NCBI GenBank assembly: GCA_947645675.1 | Contig: CANSDP010000010.1 | Location: forward strand, 1 to 64,000 | Source: an uncultured Bacillota bacterium | GTDB lineage: Bacteria > Bacillota > Clostridia > Oscillospirales > Oscillospiraceae | Reading direction: 5' to 3' | DNA length: 64,000 bases | Position numbers and translations under genes: made by a program | Shown: piece after piece, positions 15,217 through 23,345 of the stretch | Position numbering within the stretch: position 1 is the stretch's first letter | Layout: the number at the start of each line of letters is the position of its first letter | The notes under the pieces: generated by a model | What the model was told of the DNA's origin: nothing | Seen by the model: the letters and a program-made list of their open reading frames with translations, nothing else | Databases searched by the model: none

Positions 15217-17610
15217 TTATCCGATGACCCTCCGGGCCACGTCCACGCTCTCCTTGGCGTCCTTGGCGTAGAAGTCGGCGCCGATCCTTTTGGCGTAATC
15301 CGCCGTGAGCACCGCGCCCCCCACCACCACCTTGCAGGGGACATTCTCCGCCCGCAGGAGCCTGATGGTCTCCTCCATACTGCCCAGGGTGGTGGTCATC
15401 AGGGCGGACAGCCCCACCAGGGGAGCGGCGTGTTTTTTTGCGGCCTCCACCACGGCGGCGGGCTCCACGTCCTTGCCCAAGTCGATTACGGGGTAGCCGT
15501 AGTTCTCCAGCAGGACCTTGACAATGTTCTTGCCGATGTCGTGGATGTCCCCCTTGACGGTAGCCAGCACGATGGGGGCCTTGGCCGCGCTCTCCCCGCC
15601 GGGCTGGGCGGACAGGCGGGACCGGATGACCTCAAAGGCGGCCTGGGCGGCTCCGGCGGCCTGGATAAGCTGGGGCAGGAAGACCCTTCCCGCCTCAAAG
15701 TCCGCCCCCACCCGGTCCAGGGCGGGTATGAGCACCTCGTCCACCACCGTCATGCTGTCCACGGTCTCCAGCAGGCGCTCCGCGGCGGGACCCGCCTCCC
15801 CTTTCAGGCCGGCGATGACGATCTGCTCCAGGGTCCGCTCTCCGGCGGGGGCGGCGGCGGGGGCCTGTCCCGCTCCGGCGGTGACGGAGGTGGACACCTC
15901 CGCCCCCGAGTAGGCGGCGATATAGTCCCGGGCGTCGGTGTCGATGTTCATCAGGAGATGGTAGCACCGGACGGCGGCCATCATCGCGTCCAGATTGGGG
16001 TTGATAATGGGCAGGTCCAGCCCCTTTGTCATGGCCATGGTGAGAAAGTTCTGATTGACCAGGGGCCGGGCGGGCAGGCCGAAGGAGATGTTGGACACCC
16101 CCAGCACGGTTTTCAGCCCCAGCTCCTTCTTCACCCGCTCCAGGGCCTCCAGGGTATGGGAGGCCGCCTCCTGTTCGGCGGAGACGGTGAGGGTGAGGCA
16201 GTCAATATACACGTCCTCCCTGCGGATGCCGCAGGACAGCGCCCGGTCCAAAATGCGCCGGGCGATGTCGACGCGGGCCTGAGCGGTCTTGGGAATGCCG
16301 TTTTTGTCCAGAGTGAGGCCCACCACCGCCGCGCCGTACTTCTTCACCAGGGGCAGGATGGCGTCCAGGACCTCCTCGTCCCCGTTCACCGAGTTGACGA
16401 TGGCCTTGCCGCAGTAGACCCGCAGGGCCTTCTCCAGCACCTCCGGGCGGGTGGAGTCCAGCTGGAGGGGGGCGTCTGTCACCCCCTGGAGAGCCTTTAC
16501 CACCTTGACCATCATACCGGCCTCGTCGATCTCGGGCAGGCCCACGTTCACGTCCAGGATGTCCGCCCCGGCCTGGGTCTGCTCCAGGGCCTGGCCCAGC
16601 ATAAAGTCTACGTCGTCCCGGAGAAGGGCCTCCTTCATCCGCTTCTTGCCCGTGGGGTTGATGCGCTCGCCGATGACCCGCACCCGGTCGATGGGCACGG
16701 CGCACACCGGACTGCACACCGCGGCGGGGACCTCTCGGGGAATGTCCCGGATGGTCCGGCCCTCCAAAGCCTTACACAGTTTGGCAATGTACTCCGGCGT
16801 GGTGCCGCAGCAGCCGCCGTAGCACTTCACCCCCAGCTCGGTCAGCTCCGCCATCGCCTGAGCGAACTGGTCCGCTGTGATGTCGTACCCCGCCCCGCCC
16901 GGATCGGGCAGTCCGGCGTTGGGTTTTACCGAGATGGGCAGAGTGGTCCACTTTGCCAGCTCCTCCACCAGGGCGGGCATCTCCTTGGGCCCCAGGGAGC
17001 AGTTGATGCCGATGGCGTCCGCCCCCATTCCCTCCAGGGTGAGGGCGGCGCTGGCCGGGGAATGGCCCAGAAAGGTGCGCCCCCGCTCCTCATAGGTCAT
17101 GGACACCAGTACGGGCAGGGTGCTGTTCTCCTTTACCGCCAGCAGGGCTGCCCGGCACTCCTGGAGGTCGGTCATGGTCTCCACCATCACCAGATCCGCC
17201 CCGGCGGACGCCGCCGCGCGCACCTCCTGGGCGAAGATGTCCACCGCCGTCTCGAAGTCCAGAGTCCCGGTGGGCTCCAGCAGCTGGCCGATGGGCCCCA
17301 GGTCCAGGGCCACCAGGGCCCGGCCCTCCGCCGCTTCCCGGGCCACGGCGATGGAGGGAGGGATCACTTCCTCCACCGTCTTTCCGGTGCGTCTCAGCTT
17401 CTCCCGGTTGGCTCCGAAGGTGTTGGCGCACAGGATTTGCGTCCCCGCCTCCACATAGGAGCGGTGGATGTCCAGGAGCCAGTCCGGGTGCTCCAGCGCG
17501 GCCAGCTCGGGGTGCTCCCCCAAGCGCAGCCCTTTGGCCTGGAGCATGGTGCCCATGCCGCCGTCCAGGATTACGGGGCCGGGGCCCTTCAACAATTCAC
17601 GAAATTCCAC
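15217..17610 (-). CDS. metH: Cobalamin-dependent methionine synthase, lacking the activation domain
   Basis: 797 aa. About 1-290: homocysteine methyltransferase barrel with ILDGGMGTMLQ and zinc cysteines in CYGGCCGTTPE. About 310-580: pterin-binding (methyltetrahydrofolate) barrel with GERINPTGKK. About 605-797: cobalamin cap and B12 domain with DIHDIGKNIV, whose His is the lower cobalt ligand. The C-terminal AdoMet activation domain of ~1200 aa MetH proteins is absent and encoded separately just upstream. GTG 17610 is chosen because VEFRELL aligns with the usual family start; the open frame continues to 18033 without homology. Overlaps the previous gene by 14 bases. No cobalamin or SAM riboswitch precedes the operon. 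Confidence 0.92.
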   Translation of the reverse strand: MEFRELLKGPGPVILDGGMGTMLQAKGLRLGEHPELAALEHPDWLLDIHRSYVEAGTQILCANTFGANREKLRRTGKTVEEVIPPSIAVAREAAEGRALVALDLGPIGQLLEPTGTLDFETAVDIFAQEVRAAASAGADLVMVETMTDLQECRAALLAVKENSTLPVLVSMTYEERGRTFLGHSPASAALTLEGMGADAIGINCSLGPKEMPALVEELAKWTTLPISVKPNAGLPDPGGAGYDITADQFAQAMAELTELGVKCYGGCCGTTPEYIAKLCKALEGRTIRDIPREVPAAVCSPVCAVPIDRVRVIGERINPTGKKRMKEALLRDDVDFMLGQALEQTQAGADILDVNVGLPEIDEAGMMVKVVKALQGVTDAPLQLDSTRPEVLEKALRVYCGKAIVNSVNGDEEVLDAILPLVKKYGAAVVGLTLDKNGIPKTAQARVDIARRILDRALSCGIRREDVYIDCLTLTVSAEQEAASHTLEALERVKKELGLKTVLGVSNISFGLPARPLVNQNFLTMAMTKGLDLPIINPNLDAMMAAVRCYHLLMNIDTDARDYIAAYSGAEVSTSVTAGAGQAPAAAPAGERTLEQIVIAGLKGEAGPAAERLLETVDSMTVVDEVLIPALDRVGADFEAGRVFLPQLIQAAGAAQAAFEVIRSRLSAQPGGESAAKAPIVLATVKGDIHDIGKNIVKVLLENYGYPVIDLGKDVEPAAVVEAAKKHAAPLVGLSALMTTTLGSMEETIRLLRAENVPCKVVVGGAVLTADYAKRIGADFYAKDAKESVDVARRVIG

Positions 17611-18271
17611 AGTGTCCGCCCGCCTTTCGATATTGACAGCTCCCCTGGGCGGGACAGCCCAGGCAGCTTCTCTTTGCGCGTTCAATCTCCCCCTCAGCCA
17701 CCCCCAAAAGGGCGGTGACCGACTTCCGGGGGGTGAGCAGATGGTTTGCCGTGGCGCACAGCCCCGCCCTGCGGGGGGCGTCCAGCAGCTCAAGGATGGG
17801 CCCCTGGACCTCCAGGGGCAGGTCGCCGTAGCCCGGGCTGTACCGGAAGGGGAAGGAATAGCCGGGGAATTTCTCCTGGAGCTCTGTCTCGATCCGGTCG
17901 CACACCGCCTCAATGGCGGCGGAGGCGCAGCAGTCCAAAGTGAGGGCCCGGCCCATATCCAGCCGCTCCGTCCGGCGGATGAGGGCGTCCGCCCCCGCCC
18001 CCAGGGTGGCGCAGAAAACCGCCGCCCGGTCACAGCCGGTCAGGTGGGCTTTCAGGTCCTGCCCGGGCAGGAGCAGTCCGTTTTCCAGACGCACGCCGTG
18101 CTCCTCAAGGGTGAGGCTGACTGCCCGCCAGCTCCATCGGGGCCGGACGGCGGACAGCATCTCCCGGGCACAGGCCTCCACCTGCGCCGTCAGGGCCCCG
18201 TCCGCCTTTTCGGGGGGACAGCCCATATACCGCAGAACCTCGGCGGTGTTCAATTGGCTGAGGGCAATCAC
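17597..18271 (-). CDS. Stand-alone methionine synthase reactivation-domain protein
   Basis: 224 aa, resembles the B12-dependent methionine synthase activation domain: YSPGYGDLPLEVQ corresponds to the R-x-S-P/F-G-Y-x-x-x-P AdoMet-binding element, and CLGCPAQGSCQYR near the end is a Cys-rich tail. It would rebind AdoMet and re-methylate oxidised cobalamin of the MetH encoded right after it. GTG 18271 overlaps the asnA stop as GTGA. Splitting of MetH into core and activator is known in clostridia. Confidence 0.85.
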   Translation of the reverse strand: MIALSQLNTAEVLRYMGCPPEKADGALTAQVEACAREMLSAVRPRWSWRAVSLTLEEHGVRLENGLLLPGQDLKAHLTGCDRAAVFCATLGAGADALIRRTERLDMGRALTLDCCASAAIEAVCDRIETELQEKFPGYSFPFRYSPGYGDLPLEVQGPILELLDAPRRAGLCATANHLLTPRKSVTALLGVAEGEIERAKRSCLGCPAQGSCQYRKAGGHCGIS

Positions 18272-19281
18272 AGCAGGGTAATTCCCGCCGCCTCGGCGGC
18301 GGCTGTGTTGGCCTCGTCCCACAGGGAGGACTGGACCTCGCCGATGTGGGCCTTGCCCAGCAGGAGCATGGACACCCGGCTCTGGCCGATGCCGCCGCCC
18401 ATGGTGAGGGGCAGATCGCCGTTGAGAAGCATTTTATGGAAGGGCAGCTCCTGGCGCTCCTCACAGCCGGCCAGCCTGAGCTGGCGGATCAGGCTCTCCT
18501 CGTCCACCCGGATGCCCATGGAGGACACCTCGAAGGACCGGCCTCCCACGCTGTCCCACACCAGCAGGTCGCCGTTCAGGTCCCAGTCGTCATAATCGGG
18601 GGCCCGGCCGTCATGGGGCTTGCCCGACTTCAACGCTCCGCCGATGCCCATAAGGAAGGTGGTGGGGTGGTCCTTGACAAAGGCGTCCTCCCGCTCCTTG
18701 GGGGTCTTTTCGGGGAACAGGTCCTCCAGCTCCTGGGCGGTGACAAAGGTCACCTCGGTGGACAGCCGGGGCAGGACGTTCAGCTGGGGGAACACCGTCC
18801 GCAGGAAGGACTGGGTTTCAGACAGGGCGTTGACAATGGAGCACACCGTCTGCTTCAAAAAGTCGATGTTCCGCTGCTCCCGGGTGATGATCTTCTCCCA
18901 GTCCCACTGGTCCACATAGGCGGAGTGGAGGCTGTCCAGCTCCTCGTCCCGGCGGATGGCGTTCATGTTGGTGTAGAGGCCCTCGCCGGGGTGGAACTGA
19001 TAGCGCTTCAGGGCGAAGCGCTTCCACTTGGCCAGGGAGTGGACCACCGCCGCGTCCCCCTCCACGCCGTTGATGTCGAAGGTCACCGCCCGTTCCACGC
19101 CGTTCAGATCGTCGTTCAGGCCGGAGGACACCGCCACAAAGAGCGGAGCGGACACCCGGTGCAGACGCAGGCTCCCGGCCAGCTTGTCGGCGAAGAGCCG
19201 GTTGCCCAGGCTGATGGCCTTCTGGGTCTCATAGACGGATAACAGGGGCTTGTACCCCTGGGGCAGGCTTATCTCTTTCAT
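18268..19281 (-). CDS. asnA: Aspartate-ammonia ligase (asparagine synthetase A)
   Basis: 337 aa, the standard AsnA length. Makes asparagine from aspartate, ammonia and ATP; class II aminoacyl-tRNA-synthetase-like fold, with the motif region MGGGIGQSRVSMLLL near the C-terminus and VDQWDWEK. First gene of an operon with the MetH activator and metH; no metabolic reason for the pairing is evident. Start follows AAAGGAG. The leader is only about 25 bases, leaving no room for a T-box. Confidence 0.95.
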   Translation of the reverse strand: MKEISLPQGYKPLLSVYETQKAISLGNRLFADKLAGSLRLHRVSAPLFVAVSSGLNDDLNGVERAVTFDINGVEGDAAVVHSLAKWKRFALKRYQFHPGEGLYTNMNAIRRDEELDSLHSAYVDQWDWEKIITREQRNIDFLKQTVCSIVNALSETQSFLRTVFPQLNVLPRLSTEVTFVTAQELEDLFPEKTPKEREDAFVKDHPTTFLMGIGGALKSGKPHDGRAPDYDDWDLNGDLLVWDSVGGRSFEVSSMGIRVDEESLIRQLRLAGCEERQELPFHKMLLNGDLPLTMGGGIGQSRVSMLLLGKAHIGEVQSSLWDEANTAAAEAAGITLL

Positions 19282-19313
19282 GATAAAAACTCCTTTGCTC
19301 CTTGGATTTTCCC

Positions 19314-19342
19314 ATTATACTCGCTGGGGGTGGGAAATGCAA
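19314..19342 (-). promoter_or_regulatory. Promoter of asnA-metH operon
   Basis: Minus strand TTGCAT (19342-19337), 17-base spacer, TATAAT (19319-19314). Confidence 0.7.
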
Positions 19343-19391
19343 TAAAAAATCCGCCGTCGCGGCCCGGGCGGAAAGTTTTTCCCTGGCGCGG

Positions 19392-19420
19392 TTGTCAAGC
19401 GGGAAAATATGTGGTATAAT
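19392..19420 (+). promoter_or_regulatory. Promoter of the Gls24 gene
   Basis: TTGTCA (19392-19397), 17-base spacer, TATAAT (19415-19420), 50 bases before the start codon. Confidence 0.75.
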
Positions 19421-19469
19421 AACCGGGCATTCCCCATTTGAAAAAGCCGGGAACAGGAGTGGTATCATA

Positions 19470-19820
19470 ATGAGCGACAGCAAGGATTACGTCTCCCGCT
19501 CTGATGAGCTGGGCAATATTCACATCTCCGAGGAGGTGCTGGCGGCCATCTCCGCCGCCGCCGCCCTGGAGGTGGAGGGGGTGGCCTGCCTGACCAACCC
19601 CAACAAGAAGAACTCCACCAAGGGCATCCACATCAAGCTTGAGGAGGAGCAGGTGGTGGTCACCATGTCCGTCCTCATGACCTATGGGCACACCATCCCC
19701 GAGATGGGCAAGGCCGTCCAGGAGGCGGTAAAAAACGCCATCGAGTCCATGACCGGCCTGGCGGTCTCCGCCGTCAACGTCAATGTGGGCGGCATCGTGT
19801 TCCCACCAAAAGAGCCTTGA
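19470..19820 (+). CDS. Asp23/Gls24 family envelope protein
   Basis: 116 aa. Family core ISEEVLAAISAAAALEVEGVACL near the start and VQEAVKNAIESMTGLAVSAVNVNVGGI at the end. Gls24/Asp23 proteins are small cytoplasmic or membrane-associated proteins linked to envelope stress. ATG 19470 follows AGGAG; the longer frame from 19302 crosses the promoter. Single-gene transcript with its own terminator. Confidence 0.9.
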   Translation: MSDSKDYVSRSDELGNIHISEEVLAAISAAAALEVEGVACLTNPNKKNSTKGIHIKLEEEQVVVTMSVLMTYGHTIPEMGKAVQEAVKNAIESMTGLAVSAVNVNVGGIVFPPKEP

Positions 19821-19826
19821 AAAAAC

Positions 19827-19868
19827 GCTCCCTGACCCGGTCCCGCCCGAGTCAGGGAGCTGTTTTTA
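19827..19868. terminator. Bidirectional terminator
   Basis: GCTCCCTGAC / GTCAGGGAGC followed by TGTTTTTA, between convergent Gls24 and DUF4358 genes. Confidence 0.85.
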
Positions 19869-20333
19869 GTTCAGCCCTACGGCCCCCTTGGCCGCGTCCA
19901 GGTCGCTGGCCACCACCAGAAGGAGCGTCTCCCCCCGCCGGTCCACCAGGGCGGACTCCAGCTTGGGGATCTCGGCGGGGCGGTAGTCGGTGTTGGCGTC
20001 GATCTGGCTCTGGACATAGTCCTCCAGCGCGCCCTGGGCCGCCTCCGCCTGGTCCGCGCTGGCAAAGACCAGCACCGCGCCCTCCTCGCAGGTCGCCCCG
20101 GCGGAGCGCAGGACGGCGCACTCCTTCAGGTCCTCCCGGCTCAGGCCCGCGCCGGCCAGCCGGTACAGGTCAAAGGCGGTGTCGGCGTCCACCTCCTCCA
20201 GCTCCTCGGAGAAGGCCCCGGCCTCGGCCATAGCCGCCGTCTGAGCGGCCTCATACCGGTCTGAATTACCGGCACCGCCGCCGCAGGCCGTCAGGGTCAG
20301 CGCCAGAGCCAGCATCACAAAAATTTTCTTCAT
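19866..20333 (-). CDS. DUF4358 lipoprotein
   Basis: 155 aa. Signal peptide with lipobox LTAC (Cys17), then a small alpha/beta domain matching the DUF4358 layout (repeated acidic and Ala-rich helices, VDRRGETLLLVVASD). Function unknown. It overlaps the GDSL gene by four bases (ATGA), so the two products are made together; DUF4358 genes often neighbour GDSL/acyltransferase genes in clostridia (recalled, not checked). Confidence 0.75.
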   Translation of the reverse strand: MKKIFVMLALALTLTACGGGAGNSDRYEAAQTAAMAEAGAFSEELEEVDADTAFDLYRLAGAGLSREDLKECAVLRSAGATCEEGAVLVFASADQAEAAQGALEDYVQSQIDANTDYRPAEIPKLESALVDRRGETLLLVVASDLDAAKGAVGLN

Positions 20334-21283
20334 CCTTGTTCACTCCCGTCGGCTGTTGTTGTCTGCGGAGCCTCCTCCACCGGGGGCGGTCCGTCGGGAT
20401 ACAGCGCGTCGAATTCCACCGTATGGGTCTTGAGGTAGGCCAGCCACTGCTGACAGTACTCCTTGCCCAGATGGACCCCATCCCGGCTGGCCTCCGCTGG
20501 CAGCTCGTTGTTCTCGTCCACAAATTCGCTGTACAGGTCCAGGAATACCACCTGCTTTTCCTCCGCCGCCTGGCGCATCAGGCCGTTGTACACCCGCAGG
20601 TGTTCGTTGGTCAGATACTGGTTGCCGCTGGAGGCCATGATCCGTTCCTCATTCAGGGGGATCAGTCCCTGGATGTAGATGACCGCCTGGGGCTGGAGGC
20701 GGCGGATCTCGTCGATGGCGGCGCAGTAGCTGGCGTAAAAGCCTTTATCGTTTTGATAGCCCAGCTCGTTGACCCCCAGGGAGAGATAGACCTTGCCGTA
20801 CCGCTCCATCGCCAGGGCCTCCAGCAGGGTGTATTTCTCCCCGTCGATGGTCAGCGCCTTTTTCTCCCCCAGCTTGAAGATGGACAGGCCGTTGGAGGTC
20901 AGGTTTTTGCCGGTACCGATGCCGCTGTAGATCATAAAGCCGTCGGTCCGGGAGTCACCCACAAAGGCGGCGTCGTCAAAATAGCTGTTGTCCACCGCCT
21001 CGCGCTCAGGAGCGGGCTGGGAAAAGTCGTAGGCCGGGGGCAGCGGCTCGTCCTCCCGGGTCTGGGGCTCGGAGGCGGCGGGCTCCTGAACGGGAGCGGC
21101 GCTTCCCGACACGTCCCCGCTCCCGCCCGCCGGCTTCAGATTTCCCGCCGGGACACTGGGCTCCGCCGGCCTGGAGGCATTTAAGGCGGTTACCGTCACG
21201 ATCACAGCCAGCGCCACCAGCGCGGCGACAGCCCACACAGCGGCGCTTCGCCCGAACCGCTTACCCCGATAGCTGCGCGACAT
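20330..21283 (-). CDS. Membrane-anchored SGNH/GDSL hydrolase
   Basis: 317 aa. N-terminal span at about 14-33, a Pro/Glu/Ser-rich linker to about 95, then an SGNH domain: block I FVGDSRTDGF with nucleophile Ser, SLGVNELG (block III, Asn), and catalytic Asp/His in DGVHLGKEY. Extracytoplasmic esterase or acyltransferase, possibly acting on acylated wall glycans. Pairs with the downstream lipoprotein. Confidence 0.85.
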   Translation of the reverse strand: MSRSYRGKRFGRSAAVWAVAALVALAVIVTVTALNASRPAEPSVPAGNLKPAGGSGDVSGSAAPVQEPAASEPQTREDEPLPPAYDFSQPAPEREAVDNSYFDDAAFVGDSRTDGFMIYSGIGTGKNLTSNGLSIFKLGEKKALTIDGEKYTLLEALAMERYGKVYLSLGVNELGYQNDKGFYASYCAAIDEIRRLQPQAVIYIQGLIPLNEERIMASSGNQYLTNEHLRVYNGLMRQAAEEKQVVFLDLYSEFVDENNELPAEASRDGVHLGKEYCQQWLAYLKTHTVEFDALYPDGPPPVEEAPQTTTADGSEQG

Positions 21284-21336
21284 TACGAACCCCTCCCTAC
21301 AGCATTATGTCAACCCATGTCGAATGGTACCCACTT

Positions 21337-21364
21337 AGGATACCACACTTTGCTTAAATTTCAA
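21337..21364 (-). promoter_or_regulatory. Possible promoter of the GDSL-DUF4358 operon
   Basis: Minus strand TTGAAA (21364-21359), 16-base spacer, TATCCT (21342-21337). The rest of the 190-base gap to the DegV gene holds a hairpin GACAGCGGG / CCTGCTGTC (21427-21473) that could end the DegV transcript. Confidence 0.4.
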
Positions 21365-21474
21365 GTAACAAATCAGTTACAAATTCCTCCATTTTTTCCG
21401 GTCATTTTTACACCCGCAATATGTAACGACAGCAGGCCCCCTGCCGCTCCAGCCGGGGACCCGCTGTCTTATGT

Positions 21475-22368
21475 TTATGCCCGGCGAAGCAGGCCCACGC
21501 CGATGGGGGTGGGGCCGGTATGGACGCCGATGGTCACGCCGATCTGAAAGGGCTTTTTCACCTCCGGCCGGTCGTGGCCCAGGGCGAGCAGGCCCTGATA
21601 GACCTCCTCGGCGAAGGCCCGGTGCTCCTCCCTGTCCAGCCCGAAGCCGGTGGCCAGCCGGTACCGGTCCAGGTTGATTCCCTCCCGGCTCACATAGCGG
21701 AAGAACAGCTCCCGCACCCTGACCAGCGACCGCTTCCGCCCCTGGGCAATGCCGTCGGACACCAGGCCGGCGTCCTGATAGCCGATAAGGGGCTTGACCT
21801 TCAGCAGCGTTCCGGTGGCCGCCGCCGCCCGGCCGATCCGCCCGCCGTGGCGTAGGTATTCCAGGTCGTTGGTGGTAAAAAAGATGCGCCCGGTGGACCG
21901 GACGGCCTCCAGCCGCGCCGCCGCCTCCTCCAGGGTACAGCCCTGGTCCCGGAGCTCCGCCGCCTCCAGCACCAGCAGGCCCTGGAGCACGGTGGCAAGG
22001 GTGGAGTCCAGCACCTCCACCCGGGCCCGGGGGTACTCCTCCCGAAGCTCCGCCGCCGCGTTCCGGGCCGCCTGGATGGAGCCGCTGAACTGGGCGTTGA
22101 GGCAGATACACAGGATAGGCAGTCCCTGGGCGGCCGCCGGACGGAAGGCCTCCAGGTAGTCGTCCATGGTGGGCATGGAGGTCTTGGGGAACACGCCGGG
22201 GGCGTCCGCCATCATCTGGTAAAACCGGTGGGTGGGAATGTCCCGCTCCTCCCGGTAGCTGCGCTCGTCTCCCATGGACGCGTAAAAGGACACCAGGGAG
22301 ACCCCCAGCCGCTCCGCCTCCTCCCGGCCTAAATCGCAGGAGCTGTCGCTGACAATATGAAATTTCAC
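21475..22368 (-). CDS. DegV family fatty-acid-binding protein
   Basis: 297 aa. N-terminal VSDSSCDLG and IPTHRFYQMMADAPGVFPKTSMPT, C-terminal GVTIGVHTGPTPIGVGLLRRA: the DegV/EDD pattern with the fatty-acid-contacting residues in SQPS/KTSMPT-like loops. FakB-type proteins bind fatty acids for phosphorylation by FakA; no FakA is in the window, so the ligand role is by family only. Monocistronic from the promoter at 22443. Confidence 0.88.
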   Translation of the reverse strand: MKFHIVSDSSCDLGREEAERLGVSLVSFYASMGDERSYREERDIPTHRFYQMMADAPGVFPKTSMPTMDDYLEAFRPAAAQGLPILCICLNAQFSGSIQAARNAAAELREEYPRARVEVLDSTLATVLQGLLVLEAAELRDQGCTLEEAAARLEAVRSTGRIFFTTNDLEYLRHGGRIGRAAAATGTLLKVKPLIGYQDAGLVSDGIAQGRKRSLVRVRELFFRYVSREGINLDRYRLATGFGLDREEHRAFAEEVYQGLLALGHDRPEVKKPFQIGVTIGVHTGPTPIGVGLLRRA

Positions 22369-22442
22369 TAACTCTCTCCTCTACTTCCCGCCCGCCTCCC
22401 GGCGGGCCGTGACCGGGTCTCCGCCCGGTGGGTATCAGTGCA

Positions 22443-22471
22443 ATTATATAACAGCACCTTTTAAATCTCAA
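22443..22471 (-). promoter_or_regulatory. Promoter of the DegV gene
   Basis: Minus strand TTGAGA (22471-22466), 17-base spacer, TATAAT (22448-22443). Confidence 0.7.
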
Positions 22472-22567
22472 TCACTTTTCTCATTATTTACAGTTTGTTC
22501 CCATTTCTTCCTTTTTCTCCCTGGGGCAGAGCTGGGCCCCGTGCCGTGGAGACAGCCCGTTGCGGGA

Positions 22568-22668
22568 TGACTCCCTCAGTCAGCTTCGCTGACAGCTCCC
22601 TCGGGGAGGGAGCCTTTGGGTGCGGTCAATGATACACCGTTCAATGTTCACTTGTTCAATTATCCCGG
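22568..22668. repeat. Palindromic repeat, family A (half copy with tail)
   Basis: Only the CTCCCTCAGTCAGC-TTCG-GCTGACAGCTCCCTC arm and the GGGAGCCTTTGG end, followed by the same tail as at 175-211 (TGTTCACTTGTTCAATTATCCCGG). The rest of the 380-base gap 22369-22751 has the DegV promoter and, at 22710-22715, TATACT as a weak -10 for the next gene; nothing else recognised. Confidence 0.8.
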
Positions 22669-22751
22669 ATTTTCCTTGCTTTCCCCTTTTCTTTTCCCTT
22701 CGCCTGTGTTATACTACAAAATGAATTTGTATGTAAAGGTTGGGAGCTCTT

Positions 22752-23267
22752 TTGGATAACATCGTCCTCGCGGGAATGCCGGGCTCCGGCAAGAGTACCA
22801 TCGGCGTTTTGCTGGCAAAGGCGCTGGGATACAGCTTTTTAGACGTGGACCTGGTCATTCAGGAACGGGAGGGGGCGCTGCTCCAGGAGATTTTAGACAG
22901 CCGGGGAACCCAGGCCTTTCTGGAGGCGGAGGAGCGGGCGGTGCTCAGTCTGGACTGCCGTCACACGGTGATCGCCCCCGGGGGCAGCGCCCTGTGCCGG
23001 GAGGGGGCCGCCCTCCATCTGCAAAGCCTGGGCCCCATCGTCTATCTCAACGTCCCTTTGGAGGAGCTATCCCGGCGCATCCGCAACATGGCCCAGCGGG
23101 GCATCGCCATGGAGCCGGGGCAGACTTTGGCCGATGTGCTGGCCTTCCGGGACCCCCTTTACCGCAAATATGCCGGATTGATCGTGGACTGTCCCCCAAG
23201 ACAGCCCCTGGATCAGACCGTCCAGCTGGTGCGGTCCGCTATGAGCGCAAGCGGCCTGCTCCGCTGA
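22752..23267 (+). CDS. aroK: Shikimate kinase-like protein
   Basis: 171 aa. P-loop GMPGSGKST at about residues 8-16, DVD of the shikimate site (SFLDVDLVIQ), GGSAL, and the lid RGIAM. Phosphorylates shikimate in the chorismate pathway. TTG 22752 is chosen since GGGAG precedes it and the product then starts MDNIVLAGMPG as family members do. Family relatives of unknown kinase specificity exist, and the RG pair of the usual GGG-x-x-RG region is less clear, so specificity is not certain. Confidence 0.82.
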   Translation: MDNIVLAGMPGSGKSTIGVLLAKALGYSFLDVDLVIQEREGALLQEILDSRGTQAFLEAEERAVLSLDCRHTVIAPGGSALCREGAALHLQSLGPIVYLNVPLEELSRRIRNMAQRGIAMEPGQTLADVLAFRDPLYRKYAGLIVDCPPRQPLDQTVQLVRSAMSASGLLR

Positions 23268-23345
23268 AAACCACCCCAGCCCGCAGGGAAAAGCGCGGGC
23301 CGCGCGGAGCTCTGTCCCGCGTGAATGAAAAAAAGGAAGACATCA

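Noticed and set aside
12330-15344. A 1004-codon open frame antisense to the SLH glycosidase
   Set aside because: GC-rich third positions keep the opposite strand open; the product is low-complexity Gly/Ala/Val/Gln with no domain, and the sense frame has signal peptide and recognised domains. The same holds for long antisense frames at 15430-17718, 49923-52055, 55417-57597 and 61375-63543.
17611-18033. N-terminal extension of MetH to 938 residues
   Set aside because: The extension is the wrong-frame shadow of the reactivation-protein gene, Arg/Pro/Ser-rich, and family members begin at the VEFRELL position.
19282-19340. T-box upstream of asnA, or cobalamin/SAM riboswitch for metH
   Set aside because: The asnA promoter leaves a leader of about 25 bases, and metH has no leader of its own because it overlaps the preceding gene.
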